From positions 1-7,576 of the forward strand of contig JAGLDQ010000242.1 in NCBI GenBank assembly GCA_023145535.1: a stretch of DNA of 7,576 bases. Reading direction: 5' to 3'. Position numbers and translations under genes: made by a program. The notes below the pieces were generated by a model. It made no database searches, was not told where the DNA came from, and worked only from the letters and a program-made list of their open reading frames with translations. Below are positions 1 to 6,813 of this stretch, piece after piece. The number at the start of each line of letters is the position of its first letter. The first letter of the stretch is position 1. Source of the stretch: Cocleimonas sp. (GTDB lineage: Bacteria; Pseudomonadota; Gammaproteobacteria; Thiotrichales; Thiotrichaceae).

Positions 1-2525
1 GCATCAGCCTCTTTTTTCTTAGCGGTTGCTTCTATCTTAACTGCTTTCTCCTTTTCTTTCTTGGCCTTTGCACGACGTTTTTTAGCCAATAAATTACGCC
101 TCACTCTCGCTTTTTCAGCCTTTTTAGCCTTAGCTTTTTCTTCACGCTTTTTCTTAGCTTCTTCCTGTTTTGGCGTTAGCTTCTTTTCTTTTGGTGCTGT
201 TTTTTTACCTGATTTTTTCTTGCCACGTCCTTTACGTTCGGGTGCTTTTGCTAATAATTCCTGACATTCTTCTAAAGTCAAAGTCATTGGGTCATAGTCT
301 TTTGAAGGCATTTTGGCATTTTTATTACCATCCGTGATATACGGCCCCCAACGTCCTTTTAGTATCTGAATACCTTCTTCTTCCCAGCTAGCAATAATAC
401 GATCTAAATCTGCTTGTTTTTTATCCGCAACTAGTTTTAAGGCGCGCGCTTCTGTAATCGTATAAGGATTAATGTCTTCATCTTTGGGTAAGGAGACAAA
501 CTTGCTACCGTATTTAACATAGGGGCCAAAACGTCCAAAATTAGTAGACATTTTTTCGCCTTCAGGCGTTTCACCTAAATCACGCGGTAATTGGAATAGC
601 ACCATTGCATCATCAAGTGTTACCGAATCCATTTTCTGACCAGGCATTAGGCTAGCAAATTTAGGCTTATCCTCATCATCTTTAGTGCCACATTGCACAA
701 ACGGCCCATAACGTCCCATACGCACAGATACTGGCTTTCCATTTTCAGGATGATCCCCTAAAACCCGCGCTTGCATAACTTCTTCGCGGCTTACATTGGC
801 ATCTTTGTCTACCACTAATTCATGGAATGGCTTCCAGAACTCTTTTAATAGAGGAATCCAGTTTTTCTCACCCAATGAGACATCATCTAACTGCCCTTCT
901 AAATTGGCGGTAAAATCATAATCAACGTATTTAGTGAAATGCATCGTTAAGAAGCGACTAACAATTTTACCAATATCCGTTGGGAAAAAACGGCGACTTT
1001 CAATCTCAACATATTCACGTGATTGCAAAGTGGAAATAATACTGGCATACGTCGAAGGACGACCAATATCATATTCTTCGAGTGTTTTAACCAAACTTGC
1101 TTCTGAATAGCGGGGTGGTGGATCAGTAAAATGCTGATCTGCGGAAATTTCATGCAGTGTTAATACATCACCCTTCTCCATTTCAGGCAATATTTTTTCT
1201 TTGCTATTATCCTTTGCCCCATCATCCAACCCTTCTTTATACACACGCATAAAACCGGCATGGTGAATGGAAGACCCTGTGGCACGGAAAAAACTATCAT
1301 CATTCGGCGATAGATCCGCAGAAACGGTATTCATGGTGGCGTGAATCATCTGACAAGCAATGGTGCGTTTCCAGATTAAGGAATACAGTTTGTATTGCTC
1401 ATCCGTTAAATACTTTTTGATTTCACTGGGCACATGAAAGGCAGAAGTTGGACGAATGGCTTCATGCGCTTCTTGTGCATTTTTAGATTTAGTTTTAAAT
1501 TGTCGTGGTTCAGGATTAACAAAATCCTGACCATAACGCTCAGTAATCAAATGACGTATTTCATCAACGGCTTCATTCGCTAATGTCACGGAGTCAGTAC
1601 GCATATAGGTAATCAGACCCACAGGGCCATCACCTAAATCAATGCCTTCATAAAGCTGTTGCGCCACACTCATGGTACGACGTGTATTAAAATACAGTTT
1701 TCTTGAGCCTTCCTGTTGCAACGTAGAGGTAGTAAAGGGTGCCGTGGGTTGACGTTTGCGCTGCTTCTTTTCTAAACGCGTAACGGTTATCTTACCCTTT
1801 GCTTCGCTTAATAACTCTTCCTTTGCCGCCGTTGCATCTTTTTCATTATTAAGGTCAAACTGCTTTAGGGCTTTCCCCTTATAGGTATGTAACTTCGGTG
1901 TGAATTCTTCACCGGCCTTATCCACCAAGCCTTGTAACGTCCAATACTCTTTTCGCTCAAATGCCTCAATGGCTTCCTCACGCTCCACGATCATACGTAA
2001 CGCTGGGCTTTGCACACGTCCTGCGGAGAGACCTGGCTTAATCTTTTTCCATAATAATGGGGAGATATTAAAGCCGACTAGGTAATCTAATGCGCGACGT
2101 GCTTGTTGCGCATCGACCATTGGCATTGAAAGACCTCGCGGATTAGCAACGGCCTCTTGTACGGCGCTTTTAGTGATTTCATGAAACACCACGCGCTGTA
2201 CATTAATACCCTCCAGCACATTTTTTTCTTTTAGTAATTCCAATAAGTGCCATGAAATCGCCTCCCCTTCTCGGTCAGGGTCAGTTGCGAGATAAAGGTT
2301 ATCAACATTTTTTAAAGCTTTAACAATTTTATCAACATGCTTTTTATTACGATCAATAATTTGATATTTCATCGCAAAATCATTTTCGGTATCGATTGCA
2401 CCTGTTTTAGGTACAAGATCACGCACATGACCATAAGAAGCCAACACCTTAGTGCCTTTTCCTAAATATTTTTCAATTGTTTTTCCCTTGGCGGGTGACT
2501 CAACAATAACGAGACTTTTGCTCAT
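1..2525 (-). CDS. topA: DNA topoisomerase I (type IA), 3' end cut by window edge
   Basis: Type IA topoisomerase that relaxes negative supercoils by cutting and rejoining one strand through a 5'-phosphotyrosine link. 841 codons are visible and the frame is open to the left edge. The N-terminal TOPRIM domain starts with SLVIVESPAKGKT (residues 4-16; Glu9 is the catalytic acid) and carries the metal-binding DPDREGE motif, with Asp82, Asp84 and Glu86. The active-site tyrosine is Tyr307 in ITYMRTDS. The C-terminal part has three copies of a GR(Y/F/W)GP(F/Y)(V/I) motif at 604, 664 and 724, spaced exactly 60 residues, typical of the TopA C-terminal repeat family. I see no Cys4 zinc fingers like those of E. 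coli TopA. From about residue 757 the chain becomes a Lys/Ala/Glu-rich tail of at least 85 residues that runs off the window. The ATG at 2525 is chosen because SKSLVIVESPAK is the conserved N-terminus; the Shine-Dalgarno is weak (AAGA). The gene has no close partner upstream. Confidence 0.97.
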   Translation of the reverse strand, partial: MSKSLVIVESPAKGKTIEKYLGKGTKVLASYGHVRDLVPKTGAIDTENDFAMKYQIIDRNKKHVDKIVKALKNVDNLYLATDPDREGEAISWHLLELLKEKNVLEGINVQRVVFHEITKSAVQEAVANPRGLSMPMVDAQQARRALDYLVGFNISPLLWKKIKPGLSAGRVQSPALRMIVEREEAIEAFERKEYWTLQGLVDKAGEEFTPKLHTYKGKALKQFDLNNEKDATAAKEELLSEAKGKITVTRLEKKQRKRQPTAPFTTSTLQQEGSRKLYFNTRRTMSVAQQLYEGIDLGDGPVGLITYMRTDSVTLANEAVDEIRHLITERYGQDFVNPEPRQFKTKSKNAQEAHEAIRPTSAFHVPSEIKKYLTDEQYKLYSLIWKRTIACQMIHATMNTVSADLSPNDDSFFRATGSSIHHAGFMRVYKEGLDDGAKDNSKEKILPEMEKGDVLTLHEISADQHFTDPPPRYSEASLVKTLEEYDIGRPSTYASIISTLQSREYVEIESRRFFPTDIGKIVSRFLTMHFTKYVDYDFTANLEGQLDDVSLGEKNWIPLLKEFWKPFHELVVDKDANVSREEVMQARVLGDHPENGKPVSVRMGRYGPFVQCGTKDDEDKPKFASLMPGQKMDSVTLDDAMVLFQLPRDLGETPEGEKMSTNFGRFGPYVKYGSKFVSLPKDEDINPYTITEARALKLVADKKQADLDRIIASWEEEGIQILKGRWGPYITDGNKNAKMPSKDYDPMTLTLEECQELLAKAPERKGRGKKKSGKKTAPKEKKLTPKQEEAKKKREEKAKAKKAEKARVRRNLLAKKRRAKAKKEKEKAVKIEATAKKKEAD

Positions 2526-2559
2526 ATTTTTATCTTGGTTGTTTAACTTTTGGATTGTA

Positions 2560-2573
2560 AATGGTAGACCATT
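2560..2573. repeat. 14-base palindrome upstream of topA
   Basis: AATGGT and ACCATT form a perfect 6-base inverted repeat with a 2-base spacer, centred about 40 bases before the topA start codon. It overlaps a weak sigma70-like candidate on the minus strand (TTGCAA, 16 bases, TACCAT, each box 4 of 6 matches). It could be an operator or the base of a short 5'-UTR hairpin. A 6-base inverted repeat can also occur by chance in AT-rich DNA. Confidence 0.3.
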
Positions 2574-3007
2574 ATTAGGAAGTTGCAAAACTAGTTAGCA
2601 CTAGGTATGAAAGCAACCTTCTTGTTTTTTTGCACCATACACTGTAAAAGGAAGCTTAGTAAAGGAATTCTCTATAGATACTTGCGTCGTTCCTTAAACT
2701 TTAGAACATTTTACAAGATGGAATAACTTAAGAAAATAAGCGAATACATCAGACTTAATACTCAATAAGCTCAACGATCATTATAATAATTACTTCAATA
2801 TCTTAGCTAAATAACCACCAACCAATAGAATGTTAGGCTGAATGAAAACACGCTATCAACATTATTTTTAATAAGTAAAAAAGCTGAGACACTACATACC
2901 TGAACATCTACCCATCACAAAGTCTTTTAAATGGGTGTATCAAAAAAAAGCACTTTCCACTTAATTTGTTACTAGAAGAAATGAGCCATTGTTGTAATCA
3001 TTCTATC

Positions 3008-3041
3008 GCAAAGAAAAAGGGTGTGCTCCCAATGCCTTTGC
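3008..3041 (-). terminator. possible weak terminator after yggX
   Basis: On the minus strand, starting 13 bases after the yggX stop, AAAGG can pair with CCTTT, or an outer GCAAAG can pair with CTTTGC. A run of five T lies inside the structure, directly after an inner GGG/CCC pair. The stem is short and the loop is large, so it is a poor intrinsic terminator. It is listed because it is the only candidate at the end of the mutY-yggX operon. Confidence 0.3.
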
Positions 3042-3054
3042 AAGAGATATTACT

Positions 3055-3321
3055 TTACTCTGGCTTAAAGTTATCAACGCTTGATGGCCCTTCGCCAAAA
3101 AAGAATTTCTCCATTTCTTCTTCTAAAAACTTACGATCCTTAGGATTAATGGGCGTTAAGCGGTACTCATTAAGTAACATGGTTTGATGACTTACCCACG
3201 CTTTCCAGCCTTCTTGCGAAACCTCTTCAAATATTCTTTTTCCCAAGTCACCGGGATAGGTTAGGCGCTCTAATCCTGGGGCTTCTTTACCTAATTTTAT
3301 GCAATTAACCATTCGCGTCAT
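3055..3321 (-). CDS. yggX: YggX family Fe(2+)-trafficking / oxidative damage protection protein
   Basis: Small cytoplasmic protein of 88 residues, close to the usual length of about 90. Family members are thought to handle the labile iron pool and to protect Fe-S enzymes from oxidative damage. Diagnostic segments are Cys7 near the N-terminus (MTRMVNC, aligned with MSRTIFC in E. coli), YPGDLGKRIFEEVSQE (22-37), a WxxWVSHQTMLLNE block (39-52), and RKFLEEEMEKFFFGEG (68-83). The ATG at 3321 lies inside the mutY stop (ATGA overlap). It is preceded by AGGA at 3334-3331, 9 bases upstream, within the mutY coding region. The gene therefore probably relies on the mutY transcript and on translational coupling. 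The mutY-yggX order is the same as in E. coli. In enterobacteria yggX responds to SoxS; no such site can be identified here. Confidence 0.97.
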   Translation of the reverse strand: MTRMVNCIKLGKEAPGLERLTYPGDLGKRIFEEVSQEGWKAWVSHQTMLLNEYRLTPINPKDRKFLEEEMEKFFFGEGPSSVDNFKPE

Positions 3322-4361
3322 GATATTAGTTCCTGTAGTAGTTTTGTCACGGGTGCCGCTAGGCCACCTTCGAATTCGGTGCTGGGGTTATACCAGAAAA
3401 TTTTGTCGTCCTCCATCACACCTGTCTTTAATGGGGATTCTAACTGCAGAATTAAAGGTTGGATATGTAAACGAAAATGACTAAAAACATGACTGAACTC
3501 GGTCATTTTCCTCATCGTAGGTGCATTAATATGATGAACATCCAACCATTCCTGCATTTGTTGATCTGTTTCAAACTGCGGAAAACACCATAAACCGCCC
3601 CATATTCCCGTTGGTGGACGCTTTTGCATTAATACTTGTTGCTGTTCATTTTTTAATATCAAAAGAATAATGGACTTTTCAGGTAACCCCTTTTTCTTTT
3701 TAGGTGTTGGATAATCCGTCATATTACCCTGTGCATAGGCAACACAATCCGACTGTAATGGGCAACGCTCACAGGCAGGTTTACTACGTGTGCATAAGGT
3801 CGCTCCTAAATCCATTATCGCCTGTGTATAATCTCGACTACGTGATTCAGGGGTGGCTTGCTCCGCATAGTGCCATAACTGTTTTAATACAGCCGCTTTT
3901 CCTGTCCAGCCTTCAAGCGCATGATAACGGGTTAATACCCGCTTCACATTGCCATCTAAAATGGCATTCGATTGCTCAAAAGCAATGGATAATATAGCCG
4001 CTGCCGTTGAGCGCCCGACTCCCGCTAAGGACTGCATATCATTCATATTATCAGGAAAACGCCCCTTAAATTCACCGCAAATCTGCTGAGCTGCTTTATG
4101 TAAGTTACGTCCTCTCGCATAATATCCCAATCCAGACCAAAGCTTTAACACTTGATCCTCTGAGGCATTTGCTAATGCTTCAACGCTTTCAAATTGCTGA
4201 GTGAATTTCTGAAAATAGGGAATAACCGTTTTAACTTGCGTTTGTTGTAGCATGACCTCAGATAGCCAAACACGATAAGGGGTTATGTTTTGTTGCCATG
4301 GGAGGTTTTTACGTCCATGCTGGTCGTACCAAGCAAGGACTCTGTGGGGGAAACTATTCAT
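3318..4361 (-). CDS. mutY: adenine DNA glycosylase MutY
   Basis: Base-excision repair enzyme that removes adenine mispaired with 8-oxoguanine, preventing G:C to T:A transversions. Counting from the ATG (347 residues; E. coli has 350), the catalytic Glu35 lies in LSEVMLQQTQ and Tyr80 in GLGYYARGRN. The helix-hairpin-helix is LAGVGRSTA (112-120), and the catalytic Asp136 is in LDGNVKRVL. The [4Fe-4S] cysteines are Cys190, 197, 200 and 206, with the family spacing x6, x2, x5. The C-terminal NUDIX-like 8-oxoG recognition domain (about 228-347) includes a QKRPPTGIWGGLWCFP block and an FSHVFSHF segment. All key residues are present. The reading frame extends two codons further to a TTG at 4367, which would give exactly the E. 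coli residue numbering (Glu37, Asp138). Neither start has a clear Shine-Dalgarno, so ATG is preferred but not proven. It overlaps yggX by 4 bases. Confidence 0.97.
   Translation of the reverse strand: MNSFPHRVLAWYDQHGRKNLPWQQNITPYRVWLSEVMLQQTQVKTVIPYFQKFTQQFESVEALANASEDQVLKLWSGLGYYARGRNLHKAAQQICGEFKGRFPDNMNDMQSLAGVGRSTAAAILSIAFEQSNAILDGNVKRVLTRYHALEGWTGKAAVLKQLWHYAEQATPESRSRDYTQAIMDLGATLCTRSKPACERCPLQSDCVAYAQGNMTDYPTPKKKKGLPEKSIILLILKNEQQQVLMQKRPPTGIWGGLWCFPQFETDQQMQEWLDVHHINAPTMRKMTEFSHVFSHFRLHIQPLILQLESPLKTGVMEDDKIFWYNPSTEFEGGLAAPVTKLLQELIS
3331..3334 (-). promoter_or_regulatory. ribosome binding site of yggX inside mutY
   Basis: AGGA on the minus strand lies 9 bases before the yggX ATG and within the last codons of mutY. 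It supports the ATG at 3321 rather than the methionine at codon 4, and it fits termination-reinitiation across the 4-base overlap. Confidence 0.6.
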
Positions 4362-4459
4362 TATCAAAGTGGGATAAAAGAAAAGATGATTAGACCACAG
4401 GGAATACTAAGAACACAGAGAAAATACAATAAGGAAGGGTAATTGTTTTTTTCTAGTGA

Positions 4460-4502
4460 CGAGGCTCTAGCCTCGCCGAACGAAGCTAAATATAGCAGTT
4501 CG
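4460..4502. repeat. two adjacent hairpins, possible dispersed palindromic element
   Basis: The first hairpin, 4460-4475, has perfect 7-base arms CGAGGCT and AGCCTCG separated by CT, and is markedly GC-rich compared with its surroundings. One base later, 4477-4502 folds with outer arms CGAAC/GTTCG and inner arms GCTA/TAGC around an AATA loop. Neither is followed by a T-run on either strand, so they are not ordinary intrinsic terminators. A pair of adjacent palindromes between genes resembles REP-like or other small dispersed repeats. Only one copy is in the window, so the repeat status is inferred. Confidence 0.45.
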
Positions 4503-4567
4503 ATACTTTGTTTTAAAAATAGCCTACTCCTAGTTTCCTCCCTAAATTAAACCAATAATTTTAGAAA

Positions 4568-4589
4568 GTGGGTCAAAACCTTGACCCAC
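4568..4589 (-). terminator. hairpin terminator of the CotH-like gene
   Basis: Perfect 9-base inverted repeat GTGGGTCAA / TTGACCCAC with a 4-base loop, beginning 9 bases after the CotH-like stop codon. On the minus strand the stem is followed by TTTCTAAAATTATT, an imperfect T-rich tract. The position and stem strength favour a terminator; the interrupted T tract keeps confidence moderate. Confidence 0.6.
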
Positions 4590-4598
4590 GACCCAGCT

Positions 4599-6689
4599 CT
4601 ATTTACGACGTGGAAAAAGTAGTATAAGCGCTAAAAAAAACCATGATATTGAACCTCCCCCCTTCTTTTTATTCGGTGCCTGAACCACAACGCTTGATGA
4701 AATTTTCTTTACCTGAATAGCAGCCGTTGAAACATTACTACTGCTTTTTCCGTCACTCACCTGATAACTAAAGCGATCATGACCAACATACCCCTTATTT
4801 GGCGTATATTCTAAGCGCAATCCATTTGAAGTATTCAATACACCATGAGCTGGCTGATTAATAATAACAACACGCAGAGTATCACCATCGGCATCGGTTG
4901 CCTGTAAAACAATGGGGGTAACAATGTGGTTATGTGTTGATACGGTTGTATTATGCGTTACTGGCGCTGAATTAATGACAGGCTCAGTACCATTTTTATC
5001 AATGCTAAACTTAACCACACCACGAATTGGCTCGCCTGTGGCAGGATGCACAATACCATCAAAATAGTTCGCTCCTATTTGCCAATGCACGCGGGGGTTT
5101 TGTGTATCACGGGCAATCACACGGTAATAATAAGTCCCTGCGGGATGACTCCAATTTAGCTTCAATGTCACCTCAGCAATATCATTAACCTGCTGTACCC
5201 TGCTATCTTGAGTAAACGTTGGTTTTGTTGCGATTTCTAAATCATAGTGAACTGTATGGTGTAACAAACTAACGGATTGATCCCAGCCAAATCTTATTTG
5301 ATTGTTTTTCAGCTTAATATCTTCATCAAGATAAAACGTCATCGGGTCATCTGCACGCGCCATAAACAATTGATAATTTTGCTCTACATTGTCTTTTAGG
5401 CGATGCATCAGTTTCGTATAATCAGCCTGTTTTTCTGCAAGCGTATCGCCTTGTACATATAATGTGTCTAAATCAGGATCACGCAAAATATAAGGAGAAA
5501 CGACAGGATAATACTTATCCGTAATTGCCTTTATTTTTTTACTCGTTAGGTATTTATTACGCATTTCAGTCACTGCATTTTTTAGTAATTGCAAATTTCC
5601 TGACTGTGTTAAAAAGCGTTTATGTAATTGAGAATCCCACCAGTTTGCCGCCGAATACCACCAGCGAGGTTGTTGCTCTATCGTGCTTTTAGGATCATCA
5701 AGGTTCACCCCCCATGCATAGTCGTTATCCCATGACATAAAATAAAAAATATCGTTACCCTTTGGGTTATAAAGATAAAAATTTTGCTCAATGGTATCGG
5801 TATTATTAATCAAGATATTAAACGCAAACCATGCTAAGTAATTTTCTTGATGAAAATACTTGCCCATAATCTGTGTATTAAAATCAATCTTTGGATTATT
5901 TAATGCGGCAAGCATTTGCTTTAGCTTAGTGTGATTTTTTCCCCGTTTAATTTCAAGCTTAAGCTCAAAAGCCGCTTTATCAATCGGCTTTCCTTTACCG
6001 TCTAAAGCAAATGCTGACTCGTTTTCAAACATAAAGTCTTCTGCTTTATAAACCGCTGAATCCTTATCCCAGTTGCGATTAATCATAAACTCTTTACCCA
6101 CATGCTCAACATGCGTATATAATCCCTGATCGGTTGAAGTCCCGTTATCATCAAGGTATAAATTAACAAATTGCGTGCGTAAAGAAGGCAGTGCGGGAAT
6201 ACTGGTTAATAATTCATAACTTAGCGCATTACGAATACGTGCAAAATCATAGACCGATTTAATCAACTGAATACGACGTTCGCCACGCCATAAATTCTTT
6301 TTACTTTTTAACTTAATACGAAATGATTTTTGTGGTGAGGTACGGCTAGCATGACCACGAATACGCAGTTTCGCATTCGATGCTTCACCATCAGGGGCTA
6401 AATCATGAGTGGTTAATAACACCTTGATCTCTGGCTTAAAGTGATCATCAGGATCAAGGTCGGTGAGAACATCCTGTAAAGTACAATGTGCATAATCATC
6501 CGAAGATTGGCAAGCCCCTGCGTTAGTTAACGTTTTTACTGTCATGAGTACGACATCAGGATCATTTAGCTGATAAAGACCCTCAGGCTCAACTAAGTCT
6601 GCTGGGGGTGTACTCTTAAAAATATCAGCACAAACAGGCATCATCCCTAATACACTCCCACATAATATTGATATTGCTAGCTTATTCAT
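4599..6689 (-). CDS. secreted CotH-kinase-like protein with Ig-like domain and GlyGly-CTERM-like tail
   Basis: 696-residue exported protein. Residues 1-21 are a signal peptide (charged start, hydrophobic core, likely cleavage after VCA); there is no lipobox. A CotH-type atypical kinase domain spans roughly 85-445. It has LRIRGHASR..PQKSFRIKLK (108-128; Lys121 may be the ATP-contacting lysine), QGLYTHVEHVGKEF (188-201), NNTDTIEQNFYLY (295-307) and SWDNDYAWG (319-327), the last two holding the expected acidic/Asn residues. Residues about 463-545 look like a fibronectin-III-type beta sandwich. Residues 574-661 resemble a cadherin/Big_9-type domain with DADGD and DRFSYQVSDGKSS. The end is GGGS (677-680), about 12 hydrophobic residues, then RRK, as in GlyGly-CTERM proteins processed by rhombosortase. 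The ATG at 6689 has AAGGTG 4 bases upstream. The gene stands alone, with a terminator behind and rep divergent in front. Substrate unknown; CotH proteins in Bacillus phosphorylate spore-coat proteins, which does not transfer here. Confidence 0.85.
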   Translation of the reverse strand: MNKLAISILCGSVLGMMPVCADIFKSTPPADLVEPEGLYQLNDPDVVLMTVKTLTNAGACQSSDDYAHCTLQDVLTDLDPDDHFKPEIKVLLTTHDLAPDGEASNAKLRIRGHASRTSPQKSFRIKLKSKKNLWRGERRIQLIKSVYDFARIRNALSYELLTSIPALPSLRTQFVNLYLDDNGTSTDQGLYTHVEHVGKEFMINRNWDKDSAVYKAEDFMFENESAFALDGKGKPIDKAAFELKLEIKRGKNHTKLKQMLAALNNPKIDFNTQIMGKYFHQENYLAWFAFNILINNTDTIEQNFYLYNPKGNDIFYFMSWDNDYAWGVNLDDPKSTIEQQPRWWYSAANWWDSQLHKRFLTQSGNLQLLKNAVTEMRNKYLTSKKIKAITDKYYPVVSPYILRDPDLDTLYVQGDTLAEKQADYTKLMHRLKDNVEQNYQLFMARADDPMTFYLDEDIKLKNNQIRFGWDQSVSLLHHTVHYDLEIATKPTFTQDSRVQQVNDIAEVTLKLNWSHPAGTYYYRVIARDTQNPRVHWQIGANYFDGIVHPATGEPIRGVVKFSIDKNGTEPVINSAPVTHNTTVSTHNHIVTPIVLQATDADGDTLRVVIINQPAHGVLNTSNGLRLEYTPNKGYVGHDRFSYQVSDGKSSSNVSTAAIQVKKISSSVVVQAPNKKKGGGSISWFFLALILLFPRRK

Positions 6690-6693
6690 GATT

Positions 6694-6699
6694 CACCTT
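6694..6699 (-). promoter_or_regulatory. ribosome binding site of the CotH-like gene
   Basis: AAGGTG on the minus strand, 4 bases before the ATG at 6689. It is the clearest Shine-Dalgarno of the five gene starts in this window and fixes this start, which also gives a proper signal peptide. Confidence 0.65.
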
Positions 6700-6794
6700 A
6701 ATTATCTTTATGATTAGTGTCGTCATTGAATAGGATTAAAATACAAGCAACAATATTTGCCGTGATGATTGGTAATTAAGCAACGATACAGGGT

Positions 6795-6813
6795 GTTAAT
6801 TAATCAAATTAAC
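6795..6813. repeat. inverted repeat, possible operator
   Basis: GTTAATT and AATTAAC form perfect 7-base arms around a 5-base spacer, 106 bases before the CotH-like start and 162 before rep. The dyad suits a dimeric regulator, but its AT content makes chance occurrence quite possible. Confidence 0.3.

Larger units (their letters stand above)
2526..3054. other. 529-base AT-rich noncoding gap between yggX and topA
   Basis: I find no credible coding region here: all frames are interrupted frequently, and the only sizeable reading frame (2966-3187, plus) mostly overlaps yggX antisense. No tRNA-like cloverleaf or T-arm is visible. What can be seen is a 14-base palindrome near topA (2560-2573), a possible yggX terminator (3008-3041), an AAGGAA/TTCCTT inverted pair (2662-2667 with 2690-2695) and an ACCCAT/ATGGGT pair near 2910-2936. 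The topA promoter must lie here or further upstream. A small RNA cannot be excluded from sequence alone. Confidence 0.6.
4362..4598. other. noncoding region between CotH-like gene and mutY
   Basis: 237 bases with no coding potential. It contains, from left to right, a purine-rich stretch with ACCACAG and ACACAGAGA words (4393-4424), a T-run (4445-4452), two adjacent hairpins (4460-4502), an AT-rich stretch, and the hairpin following the CotH-like gene (4568-4589). The mutY promoter should lie on the minus strand here; I see no convincing pair of -35 and -10 boxes. Confidence 0.6.

Noticed and set aside
61..264. 67-codon plus-strand reading frame rich in Phe, Leu and Ala
   Set aside because: It lies antisense to the Lys/Ala/Glu-rich TopA tail; AAA/AAG codons read backwards give the Phe/Leu pattern.
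947..1153. 68-codon minus-strand reading frame
   Set aside because: It overlaps topA on the same strand in another frame, and the topA frame is uninterrupted and conserved there.
1900..2085. 61-codon plus-strand reading frame
   Set aside because: Antisense to the well-conserved core of topA; the translation resembles no known protein.
2966..3187. 73-codon plus-strand reading frame reaching into the yggX region
   Set aside because: More than half lies antisense to yggX and no ribosome site or family resemblance is seen.
3299..3484. 61-codon plus-strand reading frame across the yggX/mutY junction
   Set aside because: Antisense to the 3' end of mutY and the start of yggX, both clear conserved genes.
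3704..3997. 97-codon plus-strand reading frame
   Set aside because: Antisense to the MutY segment encoding the Fe-S cysteines and catalytic Asp; no independent support.
4460..4475. GC-rich hairpin considered as a rho-independent terminator
   Set aside because: No T-run follows on either strand; the nearby T-run (4445-4452) precedes it on the plus strand and becomes an A-run on the minus strand.
4477..4510. GTTCGAT word considered as a tRNA T-arm
   Set aside because: There is no acceptor stem or anticodon arm at the right spacing, and no matching 3' end.
4598..4660. PEP-CTERM exosortase signal considered for the CotH-like tail
   Set aside because: There is no PEP motif before the hydrophobic stretch; GGGS in that place fits GlyGly-CTERM instead.
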